This document shows, piece by piece, positions 26,151-34,996 of a stretch of 52,325 nucleotides of DNA. Numbering within the stretch: position 1 is the stretch's first letter; the number at the start of each line of letters is the position of its first letter. Made by a program: the position numbers and the translations under genes. A model generated the notes under the pieces. That model was not told the DNA's origin, ran no database searches, and was given only the letters and a program-made list of their open reading frames with translations. Source of the stretch: an uncultured Prevotellaceae bacterium (GTDB lineage Bacteria > Bacteroidota > Bacteroidia > Bacteroidales > Bacteroidaceae); contig ONDH01000032.1 in NCBI GenBank assembly GCA_900316505.1, positions 1 to 52,325 on the forward strand, written 5' to 3'.

Positions 26151-26158
26151 CAAAGTTA
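26151..26158 (-). promoter_or_regulatory. -7 element of the HTCS gene
   Basis: TAACTTTG on the minus strand, about 45 bp before the start codon. No good -33 element is visible, so basal expression may be low. Confidence 0.55.
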
Positions 26159-26297
26159 CAACATTTTTGTTACATGGAAACATTTTCATGAATTTTTTTT
26201 AGCATTGATGCTTGAAACATAAATTTTAGGATATGAAACATACACATATTATTATTATTAAAAATGTAACAAGATTTACAGCATTTGAAAACAGCTA

Positions 26298-26328
26298 TTG
26301 TTTCGTAATTGAAAAATCTCTACTTTTG
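26298..26328 (+). promoter_or_regulatory. Promoter of the large modular secreted protein
   Basis: TTG (26298-26300) and TACTTTTG (26321-26328) are 20 bp apart. The remainder of the 310-bp divergent gap is AT-rich. I see no clear repeat that could be an HTCS site. Confidence 0.65.
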
Positions 26329-26415
26329 CGGCACGTTTTCGAAAGAAAGACGAAAAAGAGAAAATAACTTATAACTAATTTCTAAATCTTTTATTAATTT
26401 CAAATTTTTTCCGTT

Positions 26416-29400
26416 ATGAAGAAATTTCTACTTACGGCATCAATGCTCATGATGGGTGTTGTTGCAACCTTTGCCCAGAATTGGGAAGTAGGTCAAGAGA
26501 TTACTGGAAAAATTGGTAATCCTTCATTTACTGACGCGGACATAGCTCCTTGGACTTTTGTTCATTCTGGAGGTTCCACCACTGAAACAGGTGGTTTGTG
26601 TGAATTGTATTCTGGTAGCGAGGCAGACCTTTACCAGTACATTGAATTGCCCGCCGGTATGTACAAGTTGGAGTGCCAAGGTTACTACCGTATCGGTCAG
26701 TCATGGGATGTTGACCCCAACACTTATGGCACAGATGACTGGGTGGATGAAGCTTCGTTGTATGTACAAAATGGTAAATACAACGTTGACAGCAAGCAAT
26801 TCACAGGCGCTCGTACTTTCATGACTCCTTTGATGCCACGTCTTTTCGATTATCAGGCCACTAAGATTTATGATATGAATGAGGCTGGTGATGAAAGCAG
26901 TTGGGACATGACCGATGGTGATTATGGTGAGAAAGGTTGGGGTCCAACTTCTGTTCCAGGTTCTCTCAAGTGGTTTGCTGCTGGCAAGTATCAGCCATAC
27001 GATGAGGATGGTGTGAAGTACAATACCGTTACTTTCTTCTTGACAGAAGACGGTTATGTGAAAATTGGTGTTACAAAAGCAGCTGCAAGAAACGCTGACT
27101 CTTTCATGGTAACCAACTTTAAGCTCTATTATGCAGGTCAGGCTGGTGAAGCTGCTGAACTGATGGCTTTACAGGAAGATGTGGATGACTACTGCGCTAA
27201 AATTGAGGCACTCATGGATAATAGTAATGGTTTGTTGAAGGGAAAGCTGGAGGATGAATACTTGCAGTATACTTGGTCATATGGTTCTTCTTCTTCAATG
27301 GACAAAGAGACTGCCACTGAAGCTAAAGAAGTATTAGCAACTATGTTGGGAAATGCTCAGCAAGCTCAGAGTGATATTGCAACGATGAAGACAGCCATTT
27401 CTGCTATTGAAGCATTGGCAGCAAGCACTGATTATGCAGGCAAGGAAGTTCTTACTGCTGCGCTTGAGGCTGCTAAGGCAAGTATTGCTGAAGATTATGT
27501 TTATGAGGGAACAGAAGAATGGAACACCTATCAGGTTTTGGCTGAAAACTTGTATAAGGCACGCCTTGACTATCTGATAGCTTCTCCAAAGGGTGAAGAT
27601 GGTTCTTGGAACTTCACAGCCTTCATCAACTTCCCTTGGTTCTGTAATCCTGAATTCGAGCCAACATGGGATGCAGAAACTAATGCATGGGTTCCAAATC
27701 AGGCTGCTCTTGATGCAGGATGGAACGGTTGGGACGATGTTGACGGCACTGGAAAAGGAAAGGATGAGGTTTTGAATGACGATGGTACTGTGAAGAATCC
27801 AACAGCATCTCCAATCGCTGATATGGTGACAATTTCAAGCAAGAGTGACGTTGAAGGTCAGTGGTATCAGGTAAATAATGGTCTTGTTGTTTATTGGAAC
27901 GACAAACTCTCATGTGTAAAGAAGTGGGATACGCCTCATACAGATGATGGAGTACGCGAAGTGGCTCAGAAAATCGTAGGTATTCCTAATGGTTTCTATA
28001 AGCTGAAGGCTTTAGGTCAGACTTGGAGTCAAGACTGGGATCAGGGTGAGAAGCTTTGTAAGTGCCGCATCTATGCTAAGTCTGGCGACATGGTTTCTGA
28101 GTCTCCATATCTCGAGCTCGGAGGCTGGTGGGGTCCGGACATCAACCAGTGGAAAGAACTCGAAACTGACTTTGTTGAGGTTAAGAATAACGAACTGATT
28201 ATTGCTGGTCACGATAATGGTTTCATTGCTTGGACAGGTTTCCGTATCTTCTACTATGGTGAGACGCCTGATTACAATGCGCTGATTAAGCCAAATCTTG
28301 ACAAGGCTCAGGAAGCTGCTGCTGCATTGGCATGGGCAGGTGACCAGAAGAATGCAGAAGACATTCTTAAGAAGATTCCTGCAAACATCGAAAATAATGA
28401 GGCATTCGTTGCTGCTGTTGAAATTATCAATCAGGCTAACGATTACATCAACAAGGCAAATGCTGCTGTTAACAACTGGAATGGTATCCAAAACTTCAGT
28501 CAGTTGTCTGCCAAGTATGACGAGGGTTCTGTAGAAGCCTCTATCATTGCCACCGCTTTGGATGCTACAATGGAATTGGGTGAAGGTGACAACGATGTTT
28601 ATGAGGCCGCTATTGCTAACAACGCTCAGTACAACGCATACGCATCTTATATGGGTTACCGTGAGGCTATTGGCGAATTCATCAAGGATCCTCTTGTAGC
28701 TCCTGTGGTTGAGGAACAGAATGCTTACTTGACTCAGACTTTTGCAACTCCTGAGAAGTTGGATGAGTTCAAGAAGGCAATAGGTGTTCCATACAACCAG
28801 GCTAAGTTTGCTGCTGACGGTATTGACAAGGCTACTTTGGATAACGCTAAGGATGCTACCTTCTTGCTGATTAACCCAACATTTGATGAAGGATGTGAGA
28901 AGGGTTGGACAGTTGTTGGCACAGGTGCAGCATCTAACAATGAATATTCTTTCGATGATGAAGGTAACCGTACAAACGCTGAACTTTGGAATCGTCCAGA
29001 ATTCACCTTCTCTCAGACAGTGAATGGTCTGCCAGCTGGTACTTACGAATTCCGTGTACGTGCACTCTATCGCGATGGTGGTGGCGTGAACAAGCAGCAA
29101 GTTGATGCTTACAACGCAGCAGGTGGTGAAGAAGAATGGGCAAATCACAATGCTGTTCTCTTCGCTAAGAGTAGCGACAACGAGTGGGATTCTTACATCA
29201 AGGCTATTGAGTCACTCAAGGCTACAGAAAACTCCTTCACTCAGTGCGGAACTAATTGGGAAACTGATGAACTGGATGGTTCAAAGTACCCAACAGCTAT
29301 TCGCTTCATGAATGGAACTATCGATGAGGCTGACCAGAAGGACGGTGTGACTTACAGTGGTACCAACGAAGGTGATTACCCATTTGATATAAAGCTTTCT

Positions 29401-29781
29401 CTCGGTATGGACGAGGAGACTCTGATAGAAACCGTTTACTACTACCCATCTTCTATGCAGGGCTTCTATGCTGCATGCAAGAAGGATCCTACAGCATTCG
29501 CTAACTCTGTGATTTTCTATCTCTCAGAGGCAGGTAACGTAGAGTTGGGTATCCGCAAGGATGTTGCTATTGGCAATGACTGGGTAATCATGGACGACTT
29601 CGAGCTCTACTACCTCGGTAAGGAAGCTCCAACTGCTATCGACGAGGTTGCAGGTGCTGAAGAAGGTCAGGGTGCAGTAGAGTACTACTCAGTTAACGGT
29701 GTGAAGCTCAGTGCTCCTCAGCAGGGTATCAACATCGTGAAGTACGCTAATGGACAGGTGAAGAAAGTTTTTATTAAGTAA
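26416..29781 (+). CDS. Large secreted protein with three sugar-binding-like modules and helical linkers
   Basis: A 1,121-residue protein of unknown function with a signal peptide (cleavage near TFAQ). It appears to be built of three beta-sandwich modules (about residues 25-240, 395-625 and 830-1085). Each contains an aromatic strand pair such as GMYKLECQGYYR, GFYKLKALGQTW or GTYEFRVRALYR, and each ends in a strand of the type FKLYYAG, FRIFYYG or FELYYLG. Acidic helical regions (about 245-390 and 630-825) separate them. No catalytic motif is seen. The C-terminus (EYYSVNGVKLSAPQQGINIV, then a Lys-rich end) is a variant of the tail shared by three neighbouring enzymes. Position next to the HTCS suggests a surface glycan-binding or scaffold role; this is inference. 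Confidence 0.75.
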   Translation: MKKFLLTASMLMMGVVATFAQNWEVGQEITGKIGNPSFTDADIAPWTFVHSGGSTTETGGLCELYSGSEADLYQYIELPAGMYKLECQGYYRIGQSWDVDPNTYGTDDWVDEASLYVQNGKYNVDSKQFTGARTFMTPLMPRLFDYQATKIYDMNEAGDESSWDMTDGDYGEKGWGPTSVPGSLKWFAAGKYQPYDEDGVKYNTVTFFLTEDGYVKIGVTKAAARNADSFMVTNFKLYYAGQAGEAAELMALQEDVDDYCAKIEALMDNSNGLLKGKLEDEYLQYTWSYGSSSSMDKETATEAKEVLATMLGNAQQAQSDIATMKTAISAIEALAASTDYAGKEVLTAALEAAKASIAEDYVYEGTEEWNTYQVLAENLYKARLDYLIASPKGEDGSWNFTAFINFPWFCNPEFEPTWDAETNAWVPNQAALDAGWNGWDDVDGTGKGKDEVLNDDGTVKNPTASPIADMVTISSKSDVEGQWYQVNNGLVVYWNDKLSCVKKWDTPHTDDGVREVAQKIVGIPNGFYKLKALGQTWSQDWDQGEKLCKCRIYAKSGDMVSESPYLELGGWWGPDINQWKELETDFVEVKNNELIIAGHDNGFIAWTGFRIFYYGETPDYNALIKPNLDKAQEAAAALAWAGDQKNAEDILKKIPANIENNEAFVAAVEIINQANDYINKANAAVNNWNGIQNFSQLSAKYDEGSVEASIIATALDATMELGEGDNDVYEAAIANNAQYNAYASYMGYREAIGEFIKDPLVAPVVEEQNAYLTQTFATPEKLDEFKKAIGVPYNQAKFAADGIDKATLDNAKDATFLLINPTFDEGCEKGWTVVGTGAASNNEYSFDDEGNRTNAELWNRPEFTFSQTVNGLPAGTYEFRVRALYRDGGGVNKQQVDAYNAAGGEEEWANHNAVLFAKSSDNEWDSYIKAIESLKATENSFTQCGTNWETDELDGSKYPTAIRFMNGTIDEADQKDGVTYSGTNEGDYPFDIKLSLGMDEETLIETVYYYPSSMQGFYAACKKDPTAFANSVIFYLSEAGNVELGIRKDVAIGNDWVIMDDFELYYLGKEAPTAIDEVAGAEEGQGAVEYYSVNGVKLSAPQQGINIVKYANGQVKKVFIK

Positions 29782-29865
29782 AACTTTCGCCCACCTGGGG
29801 TGCAGTGCTCGGCTGGTGGTAGGGCAACGAAGGAAGCCCGCAGCAGCAGACGCTAAGCACAAAGG

Positions 29866-29899
29866 TGGACAGGTGAAGACAGTTTTCATCAACAAGTAA
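29866..29899 (+). pseudogene. Duplicated 3' end of the large secreted protein gene or a paralogue
   Basis: TGGACAGGTGAAGA and the following codons at 29866-29899 (GQVKTVFINK and stop) repeat the authentic gene end at 29751-29781 (GQVKKVFIK and stop) with a few substitutions and a 3-bp insertion. The roughly 85 bp between them is more GC-rich and shows no protein homology that I recognise. It is probably the tail of a deleted paralogue. Confidence 0.75.
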
Positions 29900-29944
29900 T
29901 CGAAACGTAATATAAGTTTTTGGTTAAATATACTATTTTGTAAG

Positions 29945-29983
29945 AAGAGGGGGTGTGTCTTGTGACACGCCCTCTTTTTTTAT
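29945..29983 (+). terminator. Terminator downstream of the large secreted protein
   Basis: AGAGGGGGTGTGTC pairs with GACACGCCCTCT around a short loop and is followed by seven T. Confidence 0.9.
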
Positions 29984-30124
29984 GCTCTCCTTGATTTCTC
30001 CACCACTCTTTCTGTTGAGTTTCCACACCCGACTGTGCGAGCATATCTCAACAATCCCTTGCGGTATAAGGCAAACCCATTTGTTCTGATTACACATAAT
30101 CATTTGCCTTGTATTGTACTTTTC

Positions 30125-30259
30125 ATTTGGCTTGAATACACCAATTTGTATTCAAGCCAAATTGAGTTTTGTATTCAAGCCAAATTGAAAGTTGTAATCA
30201 AGCCAAATCGAATGTTGTAATCAAGCCAAATTGAATATTGTATTCAAGCTAAATGATTC
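30125..30259. repeat. Five tandem 23-bp repeats preceded by an inverted copy
   Basis: Five contiguous units, each exactly 23 bp, start at 30145, 30168, 30191, 30214 and 30237 and share the core ATTCAAGCCAAATTGA with small changes; the fifth is most diverged. Immediately upstream, TTTGGCTTGAATACA (30126-30140) is the inverse of TGTATTCAAGCCAAA (30147-30161), giving a 16-bp stem with a 6-nt loop. The array lies in the roughly 490-bp gap before the GH97 gene. The rest of that gap (29984-30124 and 30260-30420) shows nothing I recognise. Confidence 0.93.
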
Positions 30260-30421
30260 AGTGATATACGGCAACGCATCACAGAGATGATTTCACTCAT
30301 GGTTCTGTGATTACGAAGCTCGTTTCTTGGCAACACTTACGTTCGCTTGTGGGTAAGCACAATAGATAATTTTGTCCTATTATCCATTTCTATTGTCCGA
30401 TACTATTATTTGGAATAGTGC

Positions 30422-30429
30422 TACCTTTG
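30422..30429 (+). promoter_or_regulatory. -7 element before the GH97 gene
   Basis: TACCTTTG, about 40 bp before the start at 30472. No good -33 element is seen at the usual distance. A GTG codon at 30418 in frame with the gene lies on this promoter and is not a start. Confidence 0.55.
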
Positions 30430-30471
30430 CAGTTACATCTTTTTGCAAAACCTATATATTATATGTATAAT

Positions 30472-32351
30472 ATGAAGAAATTTGTGTTGGTGGCATTCCT
30501 GTTGCTGTGTACGGTTATGGCAATGGCAAAGCCTGTGCGTGCTGTGTCGCCAAATGGTAAGTTGTCCTTGCAGCAGCAGGGCAATGGTTATGTCATCAGT
30601 TGCAATGGGCAGCAAGTGTTGAATATTTCACAAGTGGGCATCACTACTTCCACAGTGGGGCAGAATCTTACTTTTCAGCGTATTGTGAAGCGCGGAAAGG
30701 TGAAGGCTGACTATCTGATGAAGGAAGGTAAGCGACTCCATCCGCAGAATGTGGCGAATGAGTATGTGTGTGAGTATGCCGACCAGAATGGCAAGCCTGT
30801 GCAGTTGGTGTTCCGTCTTTACAACGATGGTGTGGCATTCCGCTATGAGCTGTCTGGACTGAAAGGCGAACAACTGAAGGGTGAGCAGACGGTTTACACC
30901 ATTCCAGAGGGTACACGCCGCTGGATACAGCAGTGGAGCGATGGCTATGAGGGCTTTTTCCCAATGACGATGACAGGTGAAGTGAAGACATTGGGTGGCT
31001 TTGGTGGTTCTCAAGTCATGAATACCTTCAACACCCGTTGGGGCTTCCCTGTGCTGATTCAGCCTGCAAAGGATGTGTATGTGTTGCTTACCGAGGCGAA
31101 CCTTGAGCGTCGTCAAAGTGCTGCTTCCCTCTACAACGATGGCAAGCGGGAAGACTATCGTGTTTGCCCCGATCAGAACGAGGTGGCTCTTGATGGTGAC
31201 TGGCACACTCCTTGGCGTGTTGCCATGATTGGCTCGTTGGCAGATGTGGTGCAATCCACATTGGTCACGGATGTGTCTGAACCTTGCAAACTGACTGATA
31301 CCAGCTGGATTCAACCGGGTGTGGTGTCTTGGGTGTATTGGGCATATAATCATGGTTCCAACGATTATAACATCATCAAGATGTATGTGGATTTTGCGGC
31401 AACTTTGCACCTTCCATACGTGCTGATTGATGCAGAGTGGGATGAGATGAAGGACGGCAAGACGGTGGTGGATGCTGTCAATTATGCCAAGTCGAAAGGG
31501 GTGAAGCCACTGATTTGGTACAACTCTTCTGTAGGATGGGTGAATGGTGCTCCTGGTCCTAAATATCGCCTGAACAAACCTGAAGACCGCGAGAAGGAGT
31601 TTGCGTGGTGTGAGGAGATTGGTGTGGCTGGTGTGAAGATTGACTTTTTCTCTGGAGACAACCAGATGAATATGGATTACTGCATCGACTTGCTCGAATG
31701 TGCTGCCCGTCACCATTTGCTGGTGAATTTTCATGGTGCTCCCATTCCACGTGGTTGGCAGCGCACTTATCCCAATCTGCTTGCCACAGAGGGTGTGTAT
31801 GGTGCTGAGTGGTACAACAATGTGCCCACTTTCACTCAACGTGCAGCTGCTCACAATGCCACATTGCCATTCACGCGTAACGTGATAGGTCCGATGGACT
31901 ACACGCCTTGTGCTTTCTCTGATTCGCAGCATCCGCACATCACTTCCCATGCTCATGAATTGGCATTGACGGTGCTCTTCGAGTCGGGTTTGCAGCATTT
32001 GGCAGACCGTCCACAGAGTTTCTTGGCTCAGCCACAAGAGGTGCAGCAGTTCCTCAGCGAACTTCCTGCCGCTTGGGATGAAACCCGTTTGGTGGCTGGC
32101 GAACCGGGCGAATATGCTGTGCTGGCACGTCGCAAGGGCAACACGTGGTATGTGGCTGGCATTAATGGTTCAGACGAACCTCGCACCATTGCCATCAACA
32201 CCAGTTTCATCAAGACGGCAAAGTGCAGCATCCTGTCGTTCCTGGATAGTGGCAACACGTCTGCTCCGTGGAACATCACTACAGAATCGGCTCTTCCCGC
32301 CAAGGTGGATTGCCAGCCTCGTGGGGGTTTCCTGTACGTGATTAAGCGATA

Positions 32352-32352
<1 letters not shown>
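30472..32352 (+). CDS. Secreted/periplasmic GH97 glycoside hydrolase, retaining type
   Basis: A 626-residue exo-glycosidase. The start at 30472 gives a compact signal peptide (KKFVLVAFLLLCTVMAMA); an ATG three codons upstream is possible. The N-terminal beta-supersandwich, (beta/alpha)8 barrel and C-terminal beta domain follow the GH97 layout. The barrel motif GVAGVKIDFFSGD gives Asp391 as a nucleophile, the pattern of retaining alpha-galactosidase members rather than the inverting SusB-type alpha-glucosidases. The probable product is therefore an alpha-galactosidase; this specificity is inferred from the nucleophile position only. It is followed after about 50 bp by the GH31 gene, likely in the same transcript. 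Confidence 0.88.
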
Positions 32353-32400
<48 letters not shown>

Positions 32401-32405
32401 ATAGA

Positions 32406-34805
32406 ATGACAATGAGGAAATTATTGATTATGTTGTGTGCAGTGTTGTGCTGCCAGGCCTTGTTGGCTGAAGAGTTTCAGTTTGGCAACGGCAAATTGAT
32501 TGTAAAGAAACTGGCTGCCAATGCCGTGCGTATCCAGTATGTGGAGCAGGCTCCTGCAGAGGAACTGCCCAGTTGGTTGTATGTGAAAGATCAGGAGGTG
32601 AAGACGGGTGATGTTGCTGTGCGCGTAGATGCTGCCAAGCAGCAGGTGGAGGTGCTGAACAAGAGCGGAAAGGTGGTCTTCACTGCTACTGCTCATCAGC
32701 TGAAGAGCAACACGGTGGCTGGCTTGCAGACTTATGAGGCTCGCTTGGCTTTTGCTTCACCAGAGGGTGAGTTCCTCTATGGTTTGGGACAGTTCCAGGA
32801 TGGCTACACCAATGTGCGTGGTCTCTCCAGAAGACTTACGCAGGTGAACACGCAAATCTCTATCCCCATGATGCTGTCGAGCCGTGGCTATGGCATTTTG
32901 TGGAACAACTACGGACTCACTGATTTCAATCCTATGGATTCGAAGGTGGAGATGACGAAGGGTGGCGGTGTAGGCAGCACAGAAGTGGTGAACGTGACTT
33001 CCACCGAGGGTGGCAAGCAGGAGGTGAGACGCAGCAACCAGTTTGCAGCTACCATCAATGTGACGGAAGCGGGTGACTATTCACTCTTGCTCGATGTAGG
33101 TCAGAAGATGGCACGTCGTCACAACCTCGTCATTGACGGCAAGACAGTCATTGAGTTGCAGAACACGTGGCTGCCTCCTACAGCTTCCACGATTGTTCAT
33201 CTCTCTCAGGGTTCTCACACCTTGACGGCAGAACTCTCCAACGGTGACAAGCCTGTGGTGTATTATGGCAAGGTGAAGAACGAGACGGTGTTCAGCTCGC
33301 CAGTGGCGCAGGCTGTCGATTACACGGTGTTTGTGGGCAATGCTGACGAAATCATCGCTTCTTACCGCAAACTGACGGGTGATTCACCGCTGATGCCTCA
33401 GTGGGCATTGGGTTATATTCATTGCCGTGAGCGTTTCCATTCTCAGGACGAAATCATCAACACAGCCAAGCGTTTCCGTAGCGAGAACCTGCCTGCCGAT
33501 GTGATTGTGCAGGATTGGCAGTATTGGGGCAAGTATGGTTGGAATGCCATGCGCTTTGATGAGGCAAACTATCCCAACCCTAAGCAACTGACAGATGATC
33601 TGCATGCTATGAACATGCGTCTGATGGTGTCGGTGTGGTCGAAGATTGACAAGAACTCAGAAGTGGGCAAGCAGCTGCTTCGTGAGGGTTTTTATATTCC
33701 TGGCACTGATTGGATTGACTTCTTCAACCCTGCTGCAGCCAATGCCTATTGGAGCAACTTCAGCAAGCGTCTGGTGCCACTGGGCATCGATGCATGGTGG
33801 CAGGATGCTACAGAGCCTGAGAATGATGACTTGGTGGGACGTCGTGTGGTGGATGGCAAATATCCTGGCGAACTGTTCCGCAATGTCTATCCATTGTTGG
33901 TGAACAAGACGGTGTATGAGGGTTTGAGAAAGGATGATGCTGAGAAGCGTCCTATGATTCTCACCCGTTGCGGCTTCCCCGGCATTCAGCGTTATGGCTC
34001 TGCCATGTGGTCGGGCGATGTAGGCAATGACTGGGAAACTTTCCGTCGCCAAATCACAGCAGGCTTGGGCATGCAGGCAGCAGGTATTCCTTGGTGGACA
34101 TACGATGCAGGTGGTTTCTTCCGTCCGGGCAACCAATATCAGGATCAGGCATACATCGAGCGTATGCTGCGTTGGATAGAGACATCTGTCTATCTGCCGC
34201 TGATGCGTGTGCATGGTTACATGAGCAACACAGAACCTTGGAACTATGGCAGCGAGGCTCAGGGCATCATTGCAGGTGCGCTGAAAGACCGCTATCGCCT
34301 GCTGCCTTACATCTATAGCAATGCCGCTGCTGTCGCTTTCGAGGGCAGCACCCTCATGCGTCCGCTCATCTTCGATTTCCCCAACGACACAGAGGCTTTG
34401 GCACAGAAGCATGAGTATATGTTTGGCAAGACGTTGCTCGTCAATCCTATCACGGAAGCTGGCGTGACCACTTGGCGCACCTATCTCCCTGTCAACAAGG
34501 CTGGTTGGTATGACTTCCGTACGGGCAAGTATTATGCTGGTGGACAAACCATCGACGCAGCAGTCAATCGTACCAATATTCCTGTGTACGTGAAGGGTGG
34601 AAGCATCCTCCCCATTGGTCCCGACAAGCAGTATGCTGCTGACAAGGCAGCCGAACCAATTGAACTGCATATCTATCCAGGTGCCGATGCCACCTTCACG
34701 CTCTACGAGGATGATGGTCACACCAACGAATACGAGCAGGGCAAATCGACAAACGTAAGGGTGCTTTTGAGGGAATGCCGCTCACCAGAACCTTCGTCGT
34801 GGTGA
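32406..34805 (+). CDS. GH31 glycoside hydrolase with PA14-like insertion; C-terminus altered by a frameshift/deletion
   Basis: A 799-residue enzyme of the alpha-xylosidase/alpha-glucosidase family with a signal peptide (cleavage near LLAEE). A PA14-like insertion lies at about residues 195-300, as in several xyloglucan alpha-xylosidases. The catalytic residues are Asp467 (WWQDATEP) and Asp538 (SGDVGNDW). The frame runs normally to NEYEQGKST and then reads an atypical tail to a TGA at 34803. In a shifted frame the expected family ending, RKGAFEGMPLTRTFVVV onward, is intact to a TAG at 34856-34858. Residues normally found between these two parts are missing, so an internal deletion plus frameshift has occurred. 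The catalytic barrel is untouched, so activity may persist, but the last beta domain is incomplete. Confidence 0.85.
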   Translation: MTMRKLLIMLCAVLCCQALLAEEFQFGNGKLIVKKLAANAVRIQYVEQAPAEELPSWLYVKDQEVKTGDVAVRVDAAKQQVEVLNKSGKVVFTATAHQLKSNTVAGLQTYEARLAFASPEGEFLYGLGQFQDGYTNVRGLSRRLTQVNTQISIPMMLSSRGYGILWNNYGLTDFNPMDSKVEMTKGGGVGSTEVVNVTSTEGGKQEVRRSNQFAATINVTEAGDYSLLLDVGQKMARRHNLVIDGKTVIELQNTWLPPTASTIVHLSQGSHTLTAELSNGDKPVVYYGKVKNETVFSSPVAQAVDYTVFVGNADEIIASYRKLTGDSPLMPQWALGYIHCRERFHSQDEIINTAKRFRSENLPADVIVQDWQYWGKYGWNAMRFDEANYPNPKQLTDDLHAMNMRLMVSVWSKIDKNSEVGKQLLREGFYIPGTDWIDFFNPAAANAYWSNFSKRLVPLGIDAWWQDATEPENDDLVGRRVVDGKYPGELFRNVYPLLVNKTVYEGLRKDDAEKRPMILTRCGFPGIQRYGSAMWSGDVGNDWETFRRQITAGLGMQAAGIPWWTYDAGGFFRPGNQYQDQAYIERMLRWIETSVYLPLMRVHGYMSNTEPWNYGSEAQGIIAGALKDRYRLLPYIYSNAAAVAFEGSTLMRPLIFDFPNDTEALAQKHEYMFGKTLLVNPITEAGVTTWRTYLPVNKAGWYDFRTGKYYAGGQTIDAAVNRTNIPVYVKGGSILPIGPDKQYAADKAAEPIELHIYPGADATFTLYEDDGHTNEYEQGKSTNVRVLLRECRSPEPSSW

Positions 34806-34858
34806 AAGACGGTCAGCGCCAGGAGATTGTCTATAAGGGAAAGAAAGTAGTTCTATAG
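34742..34858 (+). pseudogene. Out-of-frame remnant of the GH31 C-terminus
   Basis: In a frame shifted relative to the GH31 gene this stretch reads QIDKRKGAFEGMPLTRTFVV and continues KDGQRQEIVYKGKKVVL and a stop, the usual end of this enzyme type. It shows that the present TGA at 34803 is secondary. Confidence 0.8.
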
Positions 34859-34880
34859 TATTTATAGTAATAAACGCAAG

Positions 34881-34915
34881 AGGGTGTGTCCATGATGAAG
34901 GCACACCCTTTTTAT
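34881..34915 (+). terminator. Terminator after the GH31 gene
   Basis: AGGGTGTG (34881-34888) pairs with CACACCCT (34902-34909), followed by TTTTTATT. Confidence 0.88.
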
Positions 34916-34924
34916 TTATCGGTT

Positions 34925-34967
34925 TTTCTCAAAAAAAATCACTCTTTTTTATAGATTTCTCAAAAAA
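34925..34967 (+). promoter_or_regulatory. Two 12-bp direct repeats before the ECF sigma gene
   Basis: TTTCTCAAAAAA occurs at 34925-34936 and 34956-34967, exactly 31 bp apart, about three helical turns. No TAnnTTTG element is present, which fits a promoter read by an alternative sigma factor, possibly the one encoded next. Confidence 0.45.
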
Positions 34968-34996
34968 GTGGGAATATATAAGTAGAGAGTAATAAA

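Noticed and set aside
26106..26415. Additional gene between the HTCS and the large secreted protein
   Set aside because: The 310-bp gap is AT-rich with no coding frame of convincing length; it holds the divergent promoters.
28012..29148. 378-codon open frame on the minus strand opposite the large secreted protein
   Set aside because: Antisense of a protein with signal peptide and repeated modules; no promoter or domain supports it.
30145..30259. CRISPR array
   Set aside because: Units are contiguous with no unique spacers and there are no cas genes. The same applies to the array at 51067-51131, where gaps are only 4 bp.
30628..32037. 469-codon open frame on the minus strand opposite the GH97 gene
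   Set aside because: The sense strand encodes a full GH97 enzyme with catalytic residues; the antisense product has His/Ile-rich content without homology.
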